Assembly: GCA_947564465.1 (NCBI GenBank) | Contig: CANOCV010000001.1 | Span: 1-64,000 of the forward strand | DNA from: an uncultured Roseburia sp. | Lineage (GTDB): Bacteria; Bacillota; Clostridia; Lachnospirales; Lachnospiraceae | DNA length: 64,000 bases | Direction of reading: 5' to 3' | In this document: in pieces, positions 34,386 to 44,646 of the stretch | Position numbering within the stretch: the first letter of the stretch is position 1 | How the letters are laid out: each line of letters opens with the position of its first letter | Notes under the pieces: generated by a model | Told to the model about the DNA's origin: nothing | What the model saw: only the letters and a program-made list of their open reading frames with translations | Database searches by the model: none | Position numbers and translations under genes: made by a program

Positions 34386-37300
34386 TTATACATTCTTCAC
34401 CTTCGCAATATCCACAAGCGTCAATTCTTCATGCGCATGCTCCAAGCTCGTCGCAAGCGCGTTTGCCGTATCCATCGCAGTAATACAGTATACGCCTGTC
34501 TCAATCGCATTTCTTCGAATCAGGAATCCGTCTCTCGTCTTGTCGCCATTTCCCTGCGTCGGCGTATCAATCACAAGATCTATCTTATGTCCTAAAATTA
34601 AATCCATCACATTCGGAGATTCCTGCGTTATCTTGTTGACGCGAAGCGCGTTTACGCCACGCTGCTGCAGATATTTCGCGGTGCTTCTTGTCGCATAAAT
34701 CTTATACCCCAGCTTCTCAAAACGCGCCGCCACCTCGGCCGCTTCCGGCTTATCCGCATCCTTCACCGTAATAATCATCTGCTTATGCTTCGGAAGCTCT
34801 ATGCCTGCGCCTAAGAATGCCTTATAAAGCGCCTCGTTAAAGGTCTTGCCGATTCCCAGGCACTCACCGGTAGACTTCATTTCCGGCCCTAAGCTGATTT
34901 CCGCGCCGCGGAGCTTTTCAAACGAGAATACCGGCATCTTGATCGCCACATAATCGGCTTCCGGCGCAAGTCCCGGCGTATAGCCAAGCCCCTTAATTGT
35001 ATTTCCGATAATTACCTTTGTCGCAAGATCTACAATCGGGATTCCCGTCACCTTGCTGATATACGGTACGGTTCTTGAGGAACGCGGATTCACCTCTATC
35101 ACGTAAACCTCTTCATCCATTACGATGAACTGGATGTTAATCAGTCCCACAACATGAAGCGCTCTCGCCAGTCTCTTTGTGTATTCCGTCAGCGTTTCCT
35201 TTACCTTTTCACTGATAGTATTCGCCGGGTAAACAGAAATACTGTCTCCCGAATGGACGCCGGTACGTTCAATGTGCTCCATAATACCCGGAATCAAAAT
35301 ATCCGTTCCGTCGCACACCGCATCAACTTCAATCTCTTTTCCTTGAAGATACTTGTCAACAAGAATCGGATGATCCTGCGCAATACGGTTAATAATACCG
35401 ATAAACTCCTCAATCTCCTCATCACTGAAGGCAATCTTCATGCCCTGGCCTCCAAGCACATAAGAAGGGCGCACTAAAACGGGATACCCAAGACGGTTTG
35501 CAACCTCCTTCGCCTCCTCCGCCGTAAAGACAGTGCCGCCCGCAGCTCTCGGAATCCCTGTCTCCTCCAGAATCTTGTCAAACAGCTCACGGTCCTCCGC
35601 CGCATCCACATCCTCGGCCTTTGTCCCAAGAATCGTCACGCCCATTTTCATAAGGCTTTCCGTCAGCTTGATTGCCGTCTGTCCGCCGAACTGTACAACC
35701 GCACCGTCCGGCTTTTCTAATCTTACAATATTCTCCACATCCTCCGGTGTTAACGGTTCAAAGTACAATTTGTCCGCAATATCAAAATCCGTAGAAACCG
35801 TCTCCGGATTATTGTTCACAATAATCGTCTCATAACCCTCTTTTGCAAACGCCCATGTGCTGTGCACACTGCAGTAGTCAAATTCAATACCCTGTCCGAT
35901 ACGGATCGGACCGGAGCCTAATACGAGAATTTTCTTTCTGTCCCCTGTCGCGTCCGCCTCATTTTCACTTCCGAAAACAGAATAATAGTACGGTGTGGAC
36001 GCCTCAAACTCTGCCGCACATGTATCCACCATCTTAAATGCGGCTATAATGCCGTTGTCATAGCGCATCTTTTTGATTTCGGCTTCACTTTTGCCGGTAA
36101 TCTGCGCGATCACATTATCGGGGAACTCCATCCGTTTGGCTTCCCTCAAAAGCTCCACTGTGAGCGTTTCCTCTTTTAATGATTTCTCCATCTCCACAAG
36201 GATCGCAAGCTTATCTATGAACCAGATATCAATTCCCGAAATCTCATGAATCATATCATAGCTCACACCGCGCCGCAATGCCTCCGCAATACAGAAAATC
36301 CTTCTGTCATCCACCACCTTCAGTGCATCTTTCAGCTCTTCATCCGAAAGCTTATCAAAATCGTACGCCATCAGACTGTCTACATGCTGCTCCAAAGAAC
36401 GTATCGCCTTCATCAGGGCACCCTCAAAGTTATCGCAAATACTCATAACCTCTCCGGTCGCTTTCATCTGTGTCGTCAGTGTCCTTTTCGCCGTGATAAA
36501 CTTATCAAACGGAAGTCTCGGAATTTTTACGACACAATAGTCAAGCATCGGCTCAAAGCTCGCATATGTCTTGCCGGTAATCGCATTTTTAATCTCATCC
36601 AGTGTGTAGCCAAGCGCAATTTTGGCTGCAACCTTTGCGATCGGGTATCCGGTCGCTTTAGATGCAAGCGCAGAAGAACGGCTCACACGCGGATTCACCT
36701 CTATGACACAATACTCAAATGTTTCAGGATGAAGCGCATACTGCACATTGCATCCGCCCGTAATATTCAGCTCGGAAATAATATTGAGCGCCGAGGTACG
36801 CAGCATCTGGTATTCTTTATCGCCTAATGTCTGGGACGGCGCAACCACGATGGAGTCGCCGGTATGTACTCCAACCGGATCAATATTCTCCATATTACAA
36901 ACCGTAATACAGTTGCCGCGCGCATCCCGCATCACCTCATACTCGATTTCCTTCCAGCCTGCAATGCAGCGCTCTACCAACACCTCGCCGACACGGCTTA
37001 GGCGAAGCCCGTTTGAGAGGATATCAATCAACTCCGTCTCGTTGTGCGCAATTCCGCCGCCGCTTCCGCCCAGGGTATACGCCGGACGAAGCACAACCGG
37101 ATAACCGATCATATTCGTAAATTTGATACCGTCCTCGACATTGTGCACGACAAGCGAAGCCGCGCACGGTTCGCCGATTTTTTCCATGGTATCCTTAAAC
37201 GCCTGGCGGTCCTCCGCCTTATAAATGGTCTCCGCGGTAGTTCCAATCAGCTTTACGCCATGCTCTTTTAAAAATCCGGACTCCGCCAGCTCCATACCAA

Positions 37301-37592
37301 GGTTTAAGCCTGCCTGCCCTCCCAGCGTAGGAAGCACGCTGTCCGGCTTCTCCTTTAAGATAATCTGCTCCAATACCTTTACCGTCAACGGCTCGATATA
37401 AACTTCGTCGGCGATATCCTTATCCGTCATAATTGTTGCAGGATTCGAATTTACAAGGACAACCTCAATTCCTTCTTCTTTTAGAGACCGGCACGCCTGC
37501 GTTCCCGCATAATCAAACTCCGCTGCCTGTCCGATAACGATAGGACCGGAACCGATCACTAATACTTTTTTAATATCATGATTCTTTGGCAT
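34386..37592 (-). CDS. carB: Carbamoyl-phosphate synthase large subunit
   Basis: The 1068-residue subunit makes carbamoyl phosphate from ammonia, bicarbonate and two ATP for pyrimidine and arginine synthesis. Two homologous halves are seen: KVLVIGSGPIVIGQAAEFDYAGTQA at the start and KILVLGSGPIRIGQGIEFDYCSVHS near residue 560. Each has an ATP-grasp domain (RPAYTLGGSGGGIA; RPSYVLGGQGMKIA), and the C-terminal MGS-like allosteric domain is at about 935-1068 (KHKQMIITVKDADKPEA, VIDTPTQGNG). Its ATG overlaps the carA stop as TAATG. Confidence 0.98.
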   Translation of the reverse strand: MPKNHDIKKVLVIGSGPIVIGQAAEFDYAGTQACRSLKEEGIEVVLVNSNPATIMTDKDIADEVYIEPLTVKVLEQIILKEKPDSVLPTLGGQAGLNLGMELAESGFLKEHGVKLIGTTAETIYKAEDRQAFKDTMEKIGEPCAASLVVHNVEDGIKFTNMIGYPVVLRPAYTLGGSGGGIAHNETELIDILSNGLRLSRVGEVLVERCIAGWKEIEYEVMRDARGNCITVCNMENIDPVGVHTGDSIVVAPSQTLGDKEYQMLRTSALNIISELNITGGCNVQYALHPETFEYCVIEVNPRVSRSSALASKATGYPIAKVAAKIALGYTLDEIKNAITGKTYASFEPMLDYCVVKIPRLPFDKFITAKRTLTTQMKATGEVMSICDNFEGALMKAIRSLEQHVDSLMAYDFDKLSDEELKDALKVVDDRRIFCIAEALRRGVSYDMIHEISGIDIWFIDKLAILVEMEKSLKEETLTVELLREAKRMEFPDNVIAQITGKSEAEIKKMRYDNGIIAAFKMVDTCAAEFEASTPYYYSVFGSENEADATGDRKKILVLGSGPIRIGQGIEFDYCSVHSTWAFAKEGYETIIVNNNPETVSTDFDIADKLYFEPLTPEDVENIVRLEKPDGAVVQFGGQTAIKLTESLMKMGVTILGTKAEDVDAAEDRELFDKILEETGIPRAAGGTVFTAEEAKEVANRLGYPVLVRPSYVLGGQGMKIAFSDEEIEEFIGIINRIAQDHPILVDKYLQGKEIEVDAVCDGTDILIPGIMEHIERTGVHSGDSISVYPANTISEKVKETLTEYTKRLARALHVVGLINIQFIVMDEEVYVIEVNPRSSRTVPYISKVTGIPIVDLATKVIIGNTIKGLGYTPGLAPEADYVAIKMPVFSFEKLRGAEISLGPEMKSTGECLGIGKTFNEALYKAFLGAGIELPKHKQMIITVKDADKPEAAEVAARFEKLGYKIYATRSTAKYLQQRGVNALRVNKITQESPNVMDLILGHKIDLVIDTPTQGNGDKTRDGFLIRRNAIETGVYCITAMDTANALATSLEHAHEELTLVDIAKVKNV

Positions 37593-38662
37593 TATTTTGT
37601 TCCTCCCATCATTTCAATAAATCTGTCAAACAGATACGCGGAATCCTGCGGTCCCGGACACGCCTCCGGATGAAACTGCACGGTAAATATATTTTTGCCG
37701 ATATACTCCAGTCCCTCGTTCGTCCCGTCATTTACATTGATAAACGCCGGTCTTGCAATGTTTTCATCTAAATTGTCCGTGTCTACCACATAGCCATGAT
37801 TCTGCGAGGAAATATAGACACGGTTCGTTTTCAAATCCTTAACCGGATGATTTCCTCCGCGATGTCCGTACTTTAACTTATGCGTATCCGCTCCCGTTGC
37901 AAGCGCCATAAGCTGATGCCCCAGACAGATTGCAAAAATCGGAATATCCGAGTGATACAGCTTCCTGATCTCCTCTATAATCGCGCCGCACTCCTTCGGA
38001 TCTCCCGGTCCGTTCGAAAGCATAATGCCGTCCGGATTTGTACCAAGAATCTCCTCCGCTGTTGTATGCGCCGGATAAACGGTGACCTCACAGCCTCTTT
38101 TATTCAGCGACTTGGCAATATTGTTTTTCGCGCCAAGATCTAAAAGCGCAACCTTTTTTCCTTTTCCCTTCAATACGGTCTTTTCTTTGCAGGTTACCTT
38201 ATCCACCACGTTCCCCGTCCGATATTCTTTAAGACGCGGAAGAATTTCTTCTATATTATAATTCTCATCCGTGGTAATCATCCCGTTCATGGTACCCTTT
38301 TCACGGAGAATCTTCGTCAGAGCTCTCGTATCAATCCCGGCAACTCCCGGAATATCATATTTTGCAAGAAAATCCTGAATGGTTCCCTCACAGCGGAAAT
38401 TACTCGGCAGTCTGGACAATTCTCTCACAATGTAACCGTCCACCCACGGCTTCTCCGACTCCATATCCGGCGTAATCCCGTAATTGCCGATCAGCGGATA
38501 CGTCATCACCACAGCCTGTCCCGCATAGGACGGGTCCGTCATCACCTCCAAATATCCTGTCATCGAAGTGTTAAATACAATCTCGCTTATGACTTCCCGC
38601 GTGGAACCGATACTGGTCCCGGCAAATACTGTCCCATCCTCAAGTATAAGAAACGCTTTCAT
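37592..38662 (-). CDS. carA: Carbamoyl-phosphate synthase small subunit
   Basis: The 356-residue glutaminase subunit supplies ammonia to CarB. The N-terminal domain starts KAFLILEDGTVFAGTSIGS, and the class I amidotransferase domain has NGPGDPKEC, the nucleophile Cys in FAICLGHQLMALATGA, and His/Glu in TVQFHPEACPGP. It ends in a TAATG overlap with carB. The 295-base gap before it has a promoter (38844-38872) and a leader hairpin (38746-38778), suggesting a regulated leader; no PyrR-binding loop was recognised. Confidence 0.98.
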   Translation of the reverse strand: MKAFLILEDGTVFAGTSIGSTREVISEIVFNTSMTGYLEVMTDPSYAGQAVVMTYPLIGNYGITPDMESEKPWVDGYIVRELSRLPSNFRCEGTIQDFLAKYDIPGVAGIDTRALTKILREKGTMNGMITTDENYNIEEILPRLKEYRTGNVVDKVTCKEKTVLKGKGKKVALLDLGAKNNIAKSLNKRGCEVTVYPAHTTAEEILGTNPDGIMLSNGPGDPKECGAIIEEIRKLYHSDIPIFAICLGHQLMALATGADTHKLKYGHRGGNHPVKDLKTNRVYISSQNHGYVVDTDNLDENIARPAFINVNDGTNEGLEYIGKNIFTVQFHPEACPGPQDSAYLFDRFIEMMGGTK

Positions 38663-38745
38663 TCGTTCACCTGATCCCTTCTTTTATGTTATCCGCCACT
38701 CAATTTTTTCCAAAAAAAAAAAGTCTATTTTCTTTTTCTTCCTGC

Positions 38746-38778
38746 AAAATGGAACTACGATCAAACCGGTTCCATTTT
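38746..38778 (-). promoter_or_regulatory. Hairpin in the carA leader
   Basis: AAAATGGAAC (38746-38755) and GTTCCATTTT (38769-38778) form a perfect 10-bp stem with a 13-base loop. On the minus strand it is followed by TTTTGC and, about 23 bases later, by a T11 run (38722-38712). It may be part of an attenuator for carAB. The loop does not match the PyrR consensus. Confidence 0.45.
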
Positions 38779-38843
38779 CATAATTCAATTCGTCCTATCG
38801 GCAGACTTTTGCCCGCCAAATAGTGTATACCTAAATTGTAAAA

Positions 38844-38872
38844 AGTGTATCATATTGAAGAAATTTTTTCAA
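38844..38872 (-). promoter_or_regulatory. Candidate carA promoter
   Basis: On the minus strand TTGAAA (38872-38867), a 17-base spacer and TACACT (38849-38844). The -35 lies in an imperfect inverted repeat at 38855-38872. The leader would be about 175 bases. Confidence 0.5.
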
Positions 38873-38957
38873 CCTTTTTTGCGTATAAACTTCGTATTTT
38901 TAGCACCGGCGTTACTACTCACGGCCAGGCGGCCGCTCATAGCAACGACTCAGGGCG

Positions 38958-40169
38958 TTATGGAACGGCTTGCATATGTTCCGGAATCTTCAACAAAACT
39001 CTGGCATCAAACATACCTTCTTCTACGGAAAAATCTGCCTCTCCATGATAAAATGACACAACCTTCATGATACTTAAGACGCCTGTCCCGCCATCCGTAT
39101 CCGATTCCGGCATACCATCCTTAAATTTTATATCCGGCACACACGTATTCTTACACTGGATGGCAAGTTTTTTCCCTTTCCGAATAACAGACAAATAAAT
39201 CTCCGGCGCAGACGACCCTGATTCGATACAACCACGTATCGCATTCTCAAAAATATTGGCAATGACTGCTGCAAAATCAATCTCCCGAACAATCCCACCC
39301 TCTTCTACCTTCACATTCATTTTTACACAGATGTTTTTCTTTTCCGCCCATCCCGCATAGGCGCACAAGATGCTGTTAATTGTCTCATTTTCACAAATCC
39401 GCCCAGTCCCGACACTCTCCATATCCTCTCTGTACTGTTTCGTATCAGCCAGAAGTTCCACCTGACGCTGTACAAACTGCTCATTCATTTTAAGCAGTTC
39501 GTTCTCCGCCCGATAACGTTTTTCCTTTCCCCGGTGCAGATACAAATGGAACACCATATATTGAATCAACCCTGTCATAAACAAAAGAATTGCAGTCCGT
39601 CCGATATGCAGATAGGAAAACTCATGACTGCCCGGCCAGAATGCTACAAGCGCGGCAATCAGGACAGACAGCAGAAGGGTAATTGCGCTGAACCAATCCA
39701 ACTCCTCCCGCAGATAATCCACTCCATCCAGAAAGCTTTTCCGAATCTTTGTAACTAACAGAAACACAATAACCGCTATTAACACAATTCGCACAATAAT
39801 ATCAGCCCATATACTTCCCCCAAACCACAGCCGCGATAAATCAACGCCGGCAAAAACAGTCACGGAAAGCAGGTAAAACCCCAACGTCAGCTTGTACAGT
39901 GACAGATACAACCTCTCCCTCCCCGTACCAAGACAAAAAAGACCCACCACCGGAATAGAAAGCATTCCCGCAAACCGGACAAAATTCACAGAATCCAACA
40001 GATACCAAATGCTGAAACCGCTTGTGGCAAGCAGCCAGAACGCAACACAATTCCTGATTGTCCTTTTCAAGGGTGCCCCGGGATGCTCAAGCAACATAAA
40101 AACCGCCATCATCAGCCCTGCTCCCAGTCCATTGCGCACAAACGAAATCCAAAACGAGCCTCCTAACAT
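38958..40169 (-). CDS. GHKL sensor protein lacking the histidine box
   Basis: A 403-residue AgrC/ComD-like protein with about six membrane helices in residues 1-210 and a C-terminal GHKL ATPase domain (NIFENAIRGCIESG, N box; GTGVLSIMK, G box). The coiled coil NEQFVQRQVELLADTKQYREDM is followed directly by ESVGTGRICENETINSIL. The phosphoacceptor helix with the RHDxxxH motif, present in the neighbour kinase, is missing at about residue 250, as if 40-50 residues were cleanly removed in frame. It probably cannot be phosphorylated on His and may act as a heterodimer partner or pseudokinase. It follows the intact kinase by 14 bases with AAGGAG. Confidence 0.8.
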   Translation of the reverse strand: MLGGSFWISFVRNGLGAGLMMAVFMLLEHPGAPLKRTIRNCVAFWLLATSGFSIWYLLDSVNFVRFAGMLSIPVVGLFCLGTGRERLYLSLYKLTLGFYLLSVTVFAGVDLSRLWFGGSIWADIIVRIVLIAVIVFLLVTKIRKSFLDGVDYLREELDWFSAITLLLSVLIAALVAFWPGSHEFSYLHIGRTAILLFMTGLIQYMVFHLYLHRGKEKRYRAENELLKMNEQFVQRQVELLADTKQYREDMESVGTGRICENETINSILCAYAGWAEKKNICVKMNVKVEEGGIVREIDFAAVIANIFENAIRGCIESGSSAPEIYLSVIRKGKKLAIQCKNTCVPDIKFKDGMPESDTDGGTGVLSIMKVVSFYHGEADFSVEEGMFDARVLLKIPEHMQAVP

Positions 40170-40183
40170 CTTCCCTGCACTCC

Positions 40184-41485
40184 TTATCCCATTACTTTAC
40201 GTTTTCCGCTTCCCATAATCACCGAACAGGTAAAAATACCATCAACGGCAGTAAAGTCTGCATCACCCGAATATTTCGAGACAGACTGCAAAATACTTTC
40301 CACACCTACGCTGTCACGGTTTATATTCCTTGGTATGCCATTTTCAAAAATAATATCGGAAATACAGCTATTTTTACAGACAATCACAAGCTTATTCCCT
40401 TTTCGCCTGATCCAAAGCGAAATCCACTTCTTCTTCTCTGTCCTCATACAGCCGCTTATGGCATTTTCCAAAACGTTGGCAAGAACGGATACCAAATCAT
40501 AATCAGAAATACCGGAAGTATCAGGAAGGCAAATATCTGTTTTTATCTCTATCCCCTTTTGCTCCGCTTTCACTACATAGAAAGACAAAACATTATCCAC
40601 CGCATGATTTGCACAGAAAGTTTTTGTGTATTTCGCTGTTTCTTCTTCCTCGTATTTCTGCAAATAATCTAAAATCCCCTGATAATCCCTGTTCTTCGCA
40701 AATTCGGCTACCACAATGTTATGATGTCTGAAATCGTGTCTCGTCTGTCTTGCATTCTGTTCCATCTCCTCATAAGAATCAATCTGCGCAAGAAGAAATT
40801 TCTCATGAAACTGCATCTGCTTAAACCGCCATTCATGATTTAACCTCTCCATAAAACGAAACAGCACCACATACACAACCACCACAAAAATATAGACGGA
40901 TATCAGTATATACAAAAAATACGCGTTATGCATATGCATTTTTTCGTTGCTAATCACCAACAGAGAAGCCATATAAAAAGTCAAAACAGACAATATGGTG
41001 ATATTACTGTCGCCATGCCTGATATCATGGTACACAAGTAAAAAACGTTTCTTAAAAAAGAACCGGTATAGAAACAAGAAAAACAGGTTTAATCCAATGC
41101 GCAGCAGCCATATTACCTCATTTCCCGCTCCCGCAAAGGAATCTGTGGCATAGGAATTTACGTTGTATATAAAGGTCCAAAGACAATAATAAGCAGACAT
41201 CAGAAAAATAGCTTTCGAGGGAGTTTTAGAAACGCCAAAAATATAGACGATCCCGTAGAAAATTGCGGCCAGAAAATAACTTACAATATAAAACATTTTG
41301 GCCAAAATAGTGATATAACTCATCACAATCATCAATATCAGAAAAAAAACACTTGTCACAGACAAAATAAGCACCGTCTTTTTCCGGCTGTATTTCGGCT
41401 CCAGGGTCATACAGGTAAACCATATCACATGGAAGACTCCGTTAATGATATTTGTAATCAATGTATTTATCGACATGTCCGTCAT
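40184..41485 (-). CDS. GHKL sensor histidine kinase, AgrC-like
   Basis: A kinase of about 433 residues with six or seven membrane helices (residues about 5-215) and a cytoplasmic part. The phosphoacceptor motif is TRHDFRHHNIV with His at about 250. The GHKL ATPase domain shows LANVLENAISGCMRTEKK (N box), CKNSCISDIIFENGIP and GVESILQSVSKYSG. The ATG at 41485 overlaps the LytTR stop by ATGA. It is the middle gene of a regulator-kinase-kinase operon of the quorum sensing or bacteriocin type. No peptide precursor gene was found near it. Confidence 0.88.
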   Translation of the reverse strand: MTDMSINTLITNIINGVFHVIWFTCMTLEPKYSRKKTVLILSVTSVFFLILMIVMSYITILAKMFYIVSYFLAAIFYGIVYIFGVSKTPSKAIFLMSAYYCLWTFIYNVNSYATDSFAGAGNEVIWLLRIGLNLFFLFLYRFFFKKRFLLVYHDIRHGDSNITILSVLTFYMASLLVISNEKMHMHNAYFLYILISVYIFVVVVYVVLFRFMERLNHEWRFKQMQFHEKFLLAQIDSYEEMEQNARQTRHDFRHHNIVVAEFAKNRDYQGILDYLQKYEEEETAKYTKTFCANHAVDNVLSFYVVKAEQKGIEIKTDICLPDTSGISDYDLVSVLANVLENAISGCMRTEKKKWISLWIRRKGNKLVIVCKNSCISDIIFENGIPRNINRDSVGVESILQSVSKYSGDADFTAVDGIFTCSVIMGSGKRKVMG

Positions 41486-42210
41486 CCTTCTTCCTTCCCG
41501 CAATAATAGTCAAAATACTGTTCCCGCAAGATCCGATAAGCCCCTCTGGGCAGGTAAATCGTCTTTCCGTTATCCATCTGCGCTTCCCGCACATTCAGAC
41601 TATCTATGTGTTCCAAATTGATGATATATGAAATTCCTACCTTCACAAATTCCCGGCAGACCGAGAGCATCTCATAAACCTTTGCCAGCGTCATGTTCTG
41701 ATGCAGCTCGGTGCCGTCTGTCAAACAGATACACTGACTTTTTTTCTGCGCTTCACAATATACAATATCATGTAACTCCACTCTTTTCGTTCCACGGTCC
41801 CTCAGCAGAATATACTTTTTCTTTTTCCCCATGTCCTCGATAAACCGGTCAAGTACCGAAAACAGCGCCTGATCCGAAACCGGCTTTACCAGATATTGGA
41901 CGGCGTCTACGCCAAACGCCTCCAGCGCATGCTCTTTCGATGATGTAATAAAAAGAATCTTGCATCTTTTACCGATTTTCCGAAGCTCCCTTGCCGCTTC
42001 CACCCCCTGCTTCCCTTTCATGTAAACATCCAAAAACAAAAGATCCGGCTCATATCCCTCTTCCGATATTCGGCGGAGCATTTCATCGGCATCCAGAAAC
42101 CGTTCAACAGAAAAATCACATTCCGTATGCAGTCCGCGATAAGATGCAAGCATATATTCCCACTTGTCAAGTTCTGCCGATTCATCATCGCAAAGCGCAA
42201 TCCGATACAT
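41482..42210 (-). CDS. LytTR-family response regulator
   Basis: A regulator of about 242 residues. The receiver domain starts MYRIALCDDE, with phosphoacceptor Asp at about 61 in LLFLDVYMKG, the Thr/Ser of LFITSSKEHA, and Lys in VQYLVKPV. The LytTR DNA-binding domain starts near residue 140 (KKKYILLRDRGTKRVELHDIVYCEAQKKSQCICLTDG). The ATG at 42210 follows AAGGGGGAAG; the longer frame start is not supported. It is the first gene of the operon with two GHKL proteins. Such systems often control virulence, bacteriocin or competence genes; the target here is unknown. Confidence 0.92.
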   Translation of the reverse strand: MYRIALCDDESAELDKWEYMLASYRGLHTECDFSVERFLDADEMLRRISEEGYEPDLLFLDVYMKGKQGVEAARELRKIGKRCKILFITSSKEHALEAFGVDAVQYLVKPVSDQALFSVLDRFIEDMGKKKKYILLRDRGTKRVELHDIVYCEAQKKSQCICLTDGTELHQNMTLAKVYEMLSVCREFVKVGISYIINLEHIDSLNVREAQMDNGKTIYLPRGAYRILREQYFDYYCGKEEG

Positions 42211-42292
42211 AATTCTTCCCCCTTCCCAATGCAAATTATGCTTCAGACCTCATTCGCAATATCTCAAACCCATAATCCACGCATTATAATTC

Positions 42293-42982
42293 TCACTTTT
42301 CAGTATACGGACTGCAGATTTTTTCGCTCAGAGCAGCAGACAGACATCCCTGTGCCAGATAATAAAGAATCCAATTGACCGACTGAATCTCTTTTGGCGT
42401 TCCAATTCCAAAAAGCCAGAAAAGCAGCAGAATATCAGAAAGCAGAAACAAAACACCGCCCGCCATGATCAGGTATGCCGCCCTCTCCCTCCCCCGCCGG
42501 CATCTCCAAAGGGATAACGCCTTAATAACCATAAAAGAGATGACTGCCGCATATCCTGCCAGAACCGGGAACAATCCCTGAAAATCAAATTTTCCCAGAC
42601 ATAAGATAAGCATTTCCCCTCCAAAGACAAGGAGCACACCGACAAAGTCCTCTTTTTTAACAGCAGATATCCTGCAAAACGCAACAGAAAACATAACATG
42701 GGCAAGAGCAAAGCTTGCAACACCAAAAATAAATAAAATTCCTTCCTCTTTGTCAAGTGCAAGAAATACATCTCCTGCCAGCGAACAAAGCAAAGCGATC
42801 ATCATAGTCCGGGAAATCTTTTTGTTCTGTTTTATTTTTCTATATCCACAGGCGCCGGCAAGGACAAAAACGAGACTGGTAAGAGACTTTAACAAAACCG
42901 TCCATTCGGAAAGACCATTTTGAAATACAGCAATTAATCCCCCCAGCAAAATCAACATCAAAACTTCTAATATAAGATACAT
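42293..42982 (-). CDS. YhhN/TMEM86-like membrane protein
   Basis: A 229-residue protein with about eight membrane helices that fits the YhhN family: LKSLTSLVFVLAG, MIALLCSLAGDVFLALDKEEGILFIFGVASFALAHVMFSVAF, and GGVLFLLSDILLLFWLF hold the conserved Lys, Asp and His pattern. Eukaryotic TMEM86 members are lysoplasmalogenases; plasmalogens occur in many clostridia, so a lysoplasmalogen hydrolase role is possible. It follows the chemoreceptor gene by about 17 bases with GAGGGAGG, so the two are probably co-transcribed. Confidence 0.78.
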   Translation of the reverse strand: MYLILEVLMLILLGGLIAVFQNGLSEWTVLLKSLTSLVFVLAGACGYRKIKQNKKISRTMMIALLCSLAGDVFLALDKEEGILFIFGVASFALAHVMFSVAFCRISAVKKEDFVGVLLVFGGEMLILCLGKFDFQGLFPVLAGYAAVISFMVIKALSLWRCRRGRERAAYLIMAGGVLFLLSDILLLFWLFGIGTPKEIQSVNWILYYLAQGCLSAALSEKICSPYTEK

Positions 42983-42999
42983 CCTGTATCCTCCCTCGT

Positions 43000-44508
43000 T
43001 TATTTATCTATTTTACTTAATTCCAACAGCTCTTTTGCAATCTGCTCCACATGCGAAAAGGTTTCCTCTGTCATGCCTGTAATCCGGCTTTGATTGTTTG
43101 CTTTTTCCACAATGGAGCTTACGCGGACCTGTGAATTTCTTACAAGCTCTTCCATCTGATCTGACATTCCCCGCACTTCCTGACTGCATCGCTTTGTCTG
43201 GTCACAGTCTTTTGCAATCCGTTCTATCCTTATTCTGGAATCTGCCTGAAGCCGCCCCAGATTGACCGCCTCCTGCCGCGCATTGGAAATCTGTGTAATT
43301 CCGGCATCCACGGAAGCAAGATTCTGCTCATTGGAAAGCTTAACATCATTCAGCATTGCAATCATCTTGGAAACCATTTCGGTTATGGAACCATTCGACT
43401 GTTTGGAGCGTTCCGCCAGCACACGGACTTCATCCGCTACAACAGAAAAGCCTTTGCCCTGCTCGCCGGCACGCGCCGCTTCAATAGAAGCATTGAGCGC
43501 AAGGAGATTCGTCTGCCCGGTAATTTCGGAAATTTCATTCGTAAAACCGGCAATTTCCATGATGCTTTTTTCAAGATGTAAAATCGCGTCTTCCGTTGAA
43601 CTTGCCGCCTGTCCAATCACCTTCATATCTGTCACCGCACGGTCCATGATTTCCACATAATGATCCATGTGCTGGCAGATTTCATCCGAAATCATCAGTA
43701 CGTTCTTCGTACTCTCATCAATTGACCCGGAAGCCTGAACCATTTCAGAAACGATCCCGTGCATAGAACCGACATGAGAAAGGCTTTTCATGCAGTCTTC
43801 GGATGTGTCCTGTGCCGAAAACACGATTTTTTCATTTGTCATCTTTGATTCCTGTACATTCTCTGCCAGCTCGCCCATCATTGTCACCAGCTTTACGGAA
43901 ACTTCCTCGCATTTTGACACAACTGCCGCCACCTGTTCCGTGCTATGTAAATTTTCCAACAGTTTTCTGGAAGCTCCTGCAATATTAACAAATACTACGC
44001 TCATAACAATCTGCTCTATCGTAAATCCGGCCGAGCGTGTCAGAAACCATTCCATATTTGTCGGATACTCAATCTGCTGAACATTCTGAGATCTTAAAAA
44101 AAGGGATATCAGCAGAAAAAAGTAACTGATAATGGAAATTTGTTTTGTGAATTTCGTATCAAAAAACATGCAGCTAAACAACATCGCCAGTCCGTAGGTC
44201 ATATAGATTCCGACAGCCGAATTGCCGCCCAAAAGCATGACAACCAAACCAACGGACAAGATGCTGACATATTTCATGACCCGAACGGACACCCCTGCCT
44301 TCTGGAGAATCCCGGGACCAAGAGTACAAACGCATCCCAGTGCAGAAAGCAGCGCCAAATCATCATATTGAATTTGGAATATCCCGGCTGCAGTCGCCAG
44401 AAACAGAACCGGAAAAACAAGCGTCATCCATCGCAGCACCTTTGTTAACTGCTTACATACTTTTGCATCGTTTTGTTCAAAAAAATCTAATTGTGTTCCC
44501 ACAGTCAA
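43000..44508 (-). CDS. Methyl-accepting chemotaxis protein
   Basis: A 502-residue chemoreceptor. The N-terminal 180 residues contain about six membrane helices and no large external domain, so it probably senses through the membrane or in the cytoplasm. The signalling domain has the hairpin tip [46 protein letters not shown] near residue 330, flanked by long helical arms (residues 190-500). There is no HAMP domain. No CheA/CheW or flagellar genes are in the window, although an HD-GYP-like and a FliD-like gene lie some 10 kb away. It leads a two-gene unit with the YhhN gene. Confidence 0.9.
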   Translation of the reverse strand: MTVGTQLDFFEQNDAKVCKQLTKVLRWMTLVFPVLFLATAAGIFQIQYDDLALLSALGCVCTLGPGILQKAGVSVRVMKYVSILSVGLVVMLLGGNSAVGIYMTYGLAMLFSCMFFDTKFTKQISIISYFFLLISLFLRSQNVQQIEYPTNMEWFLTRSAGFTIEQIVMSVVFVNIAGASRKLLENLHSTEQVAAVVSKCEEVSVKLVTMMGELAENVQESKMTNEKIVFSAQDTSEDCMKSLSHVGSMHGIVSEMVQASGSIDESTKNVLMISDEICQHMDHYVEIMDRAVTDMKVIGQAASSTEDAILHLEKSIMEIAGFTNEISEITGQTNLLALNASIEAARAGEQGKGFSVVADEVRVLAERSKQSNGSITEMVSKMIAMLNDVKLSNEQNLASVDAGITQISNARQEAVNLGRLQADSRIRIERIAKDCDQTKRCSQEVRGMSDQMEELVRNSQVRVSSIVEKANNQSRITGMTEETFSHVEQIAKELLELSKIDK

Positions 44509-44646
44509 ATCCCTCCCAATTATTGTCCTTCGATACCCTGTACGTCATTCCATATTTCCCCATTATTTTATCAAAAAATCACAAAATATTTTTCGTTTGG
44601 GAACGATTCGCACATTTTTGGGTATATTTCGACTTTTAATACCAAA

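Noticed and set aside
38929..38950. GC-rich inverted repeat CGGCC/GGCCG downstream of the kinase-like gene
   Set aside because: A 5-bp stem without a T run. It is too weak to call a terminator.
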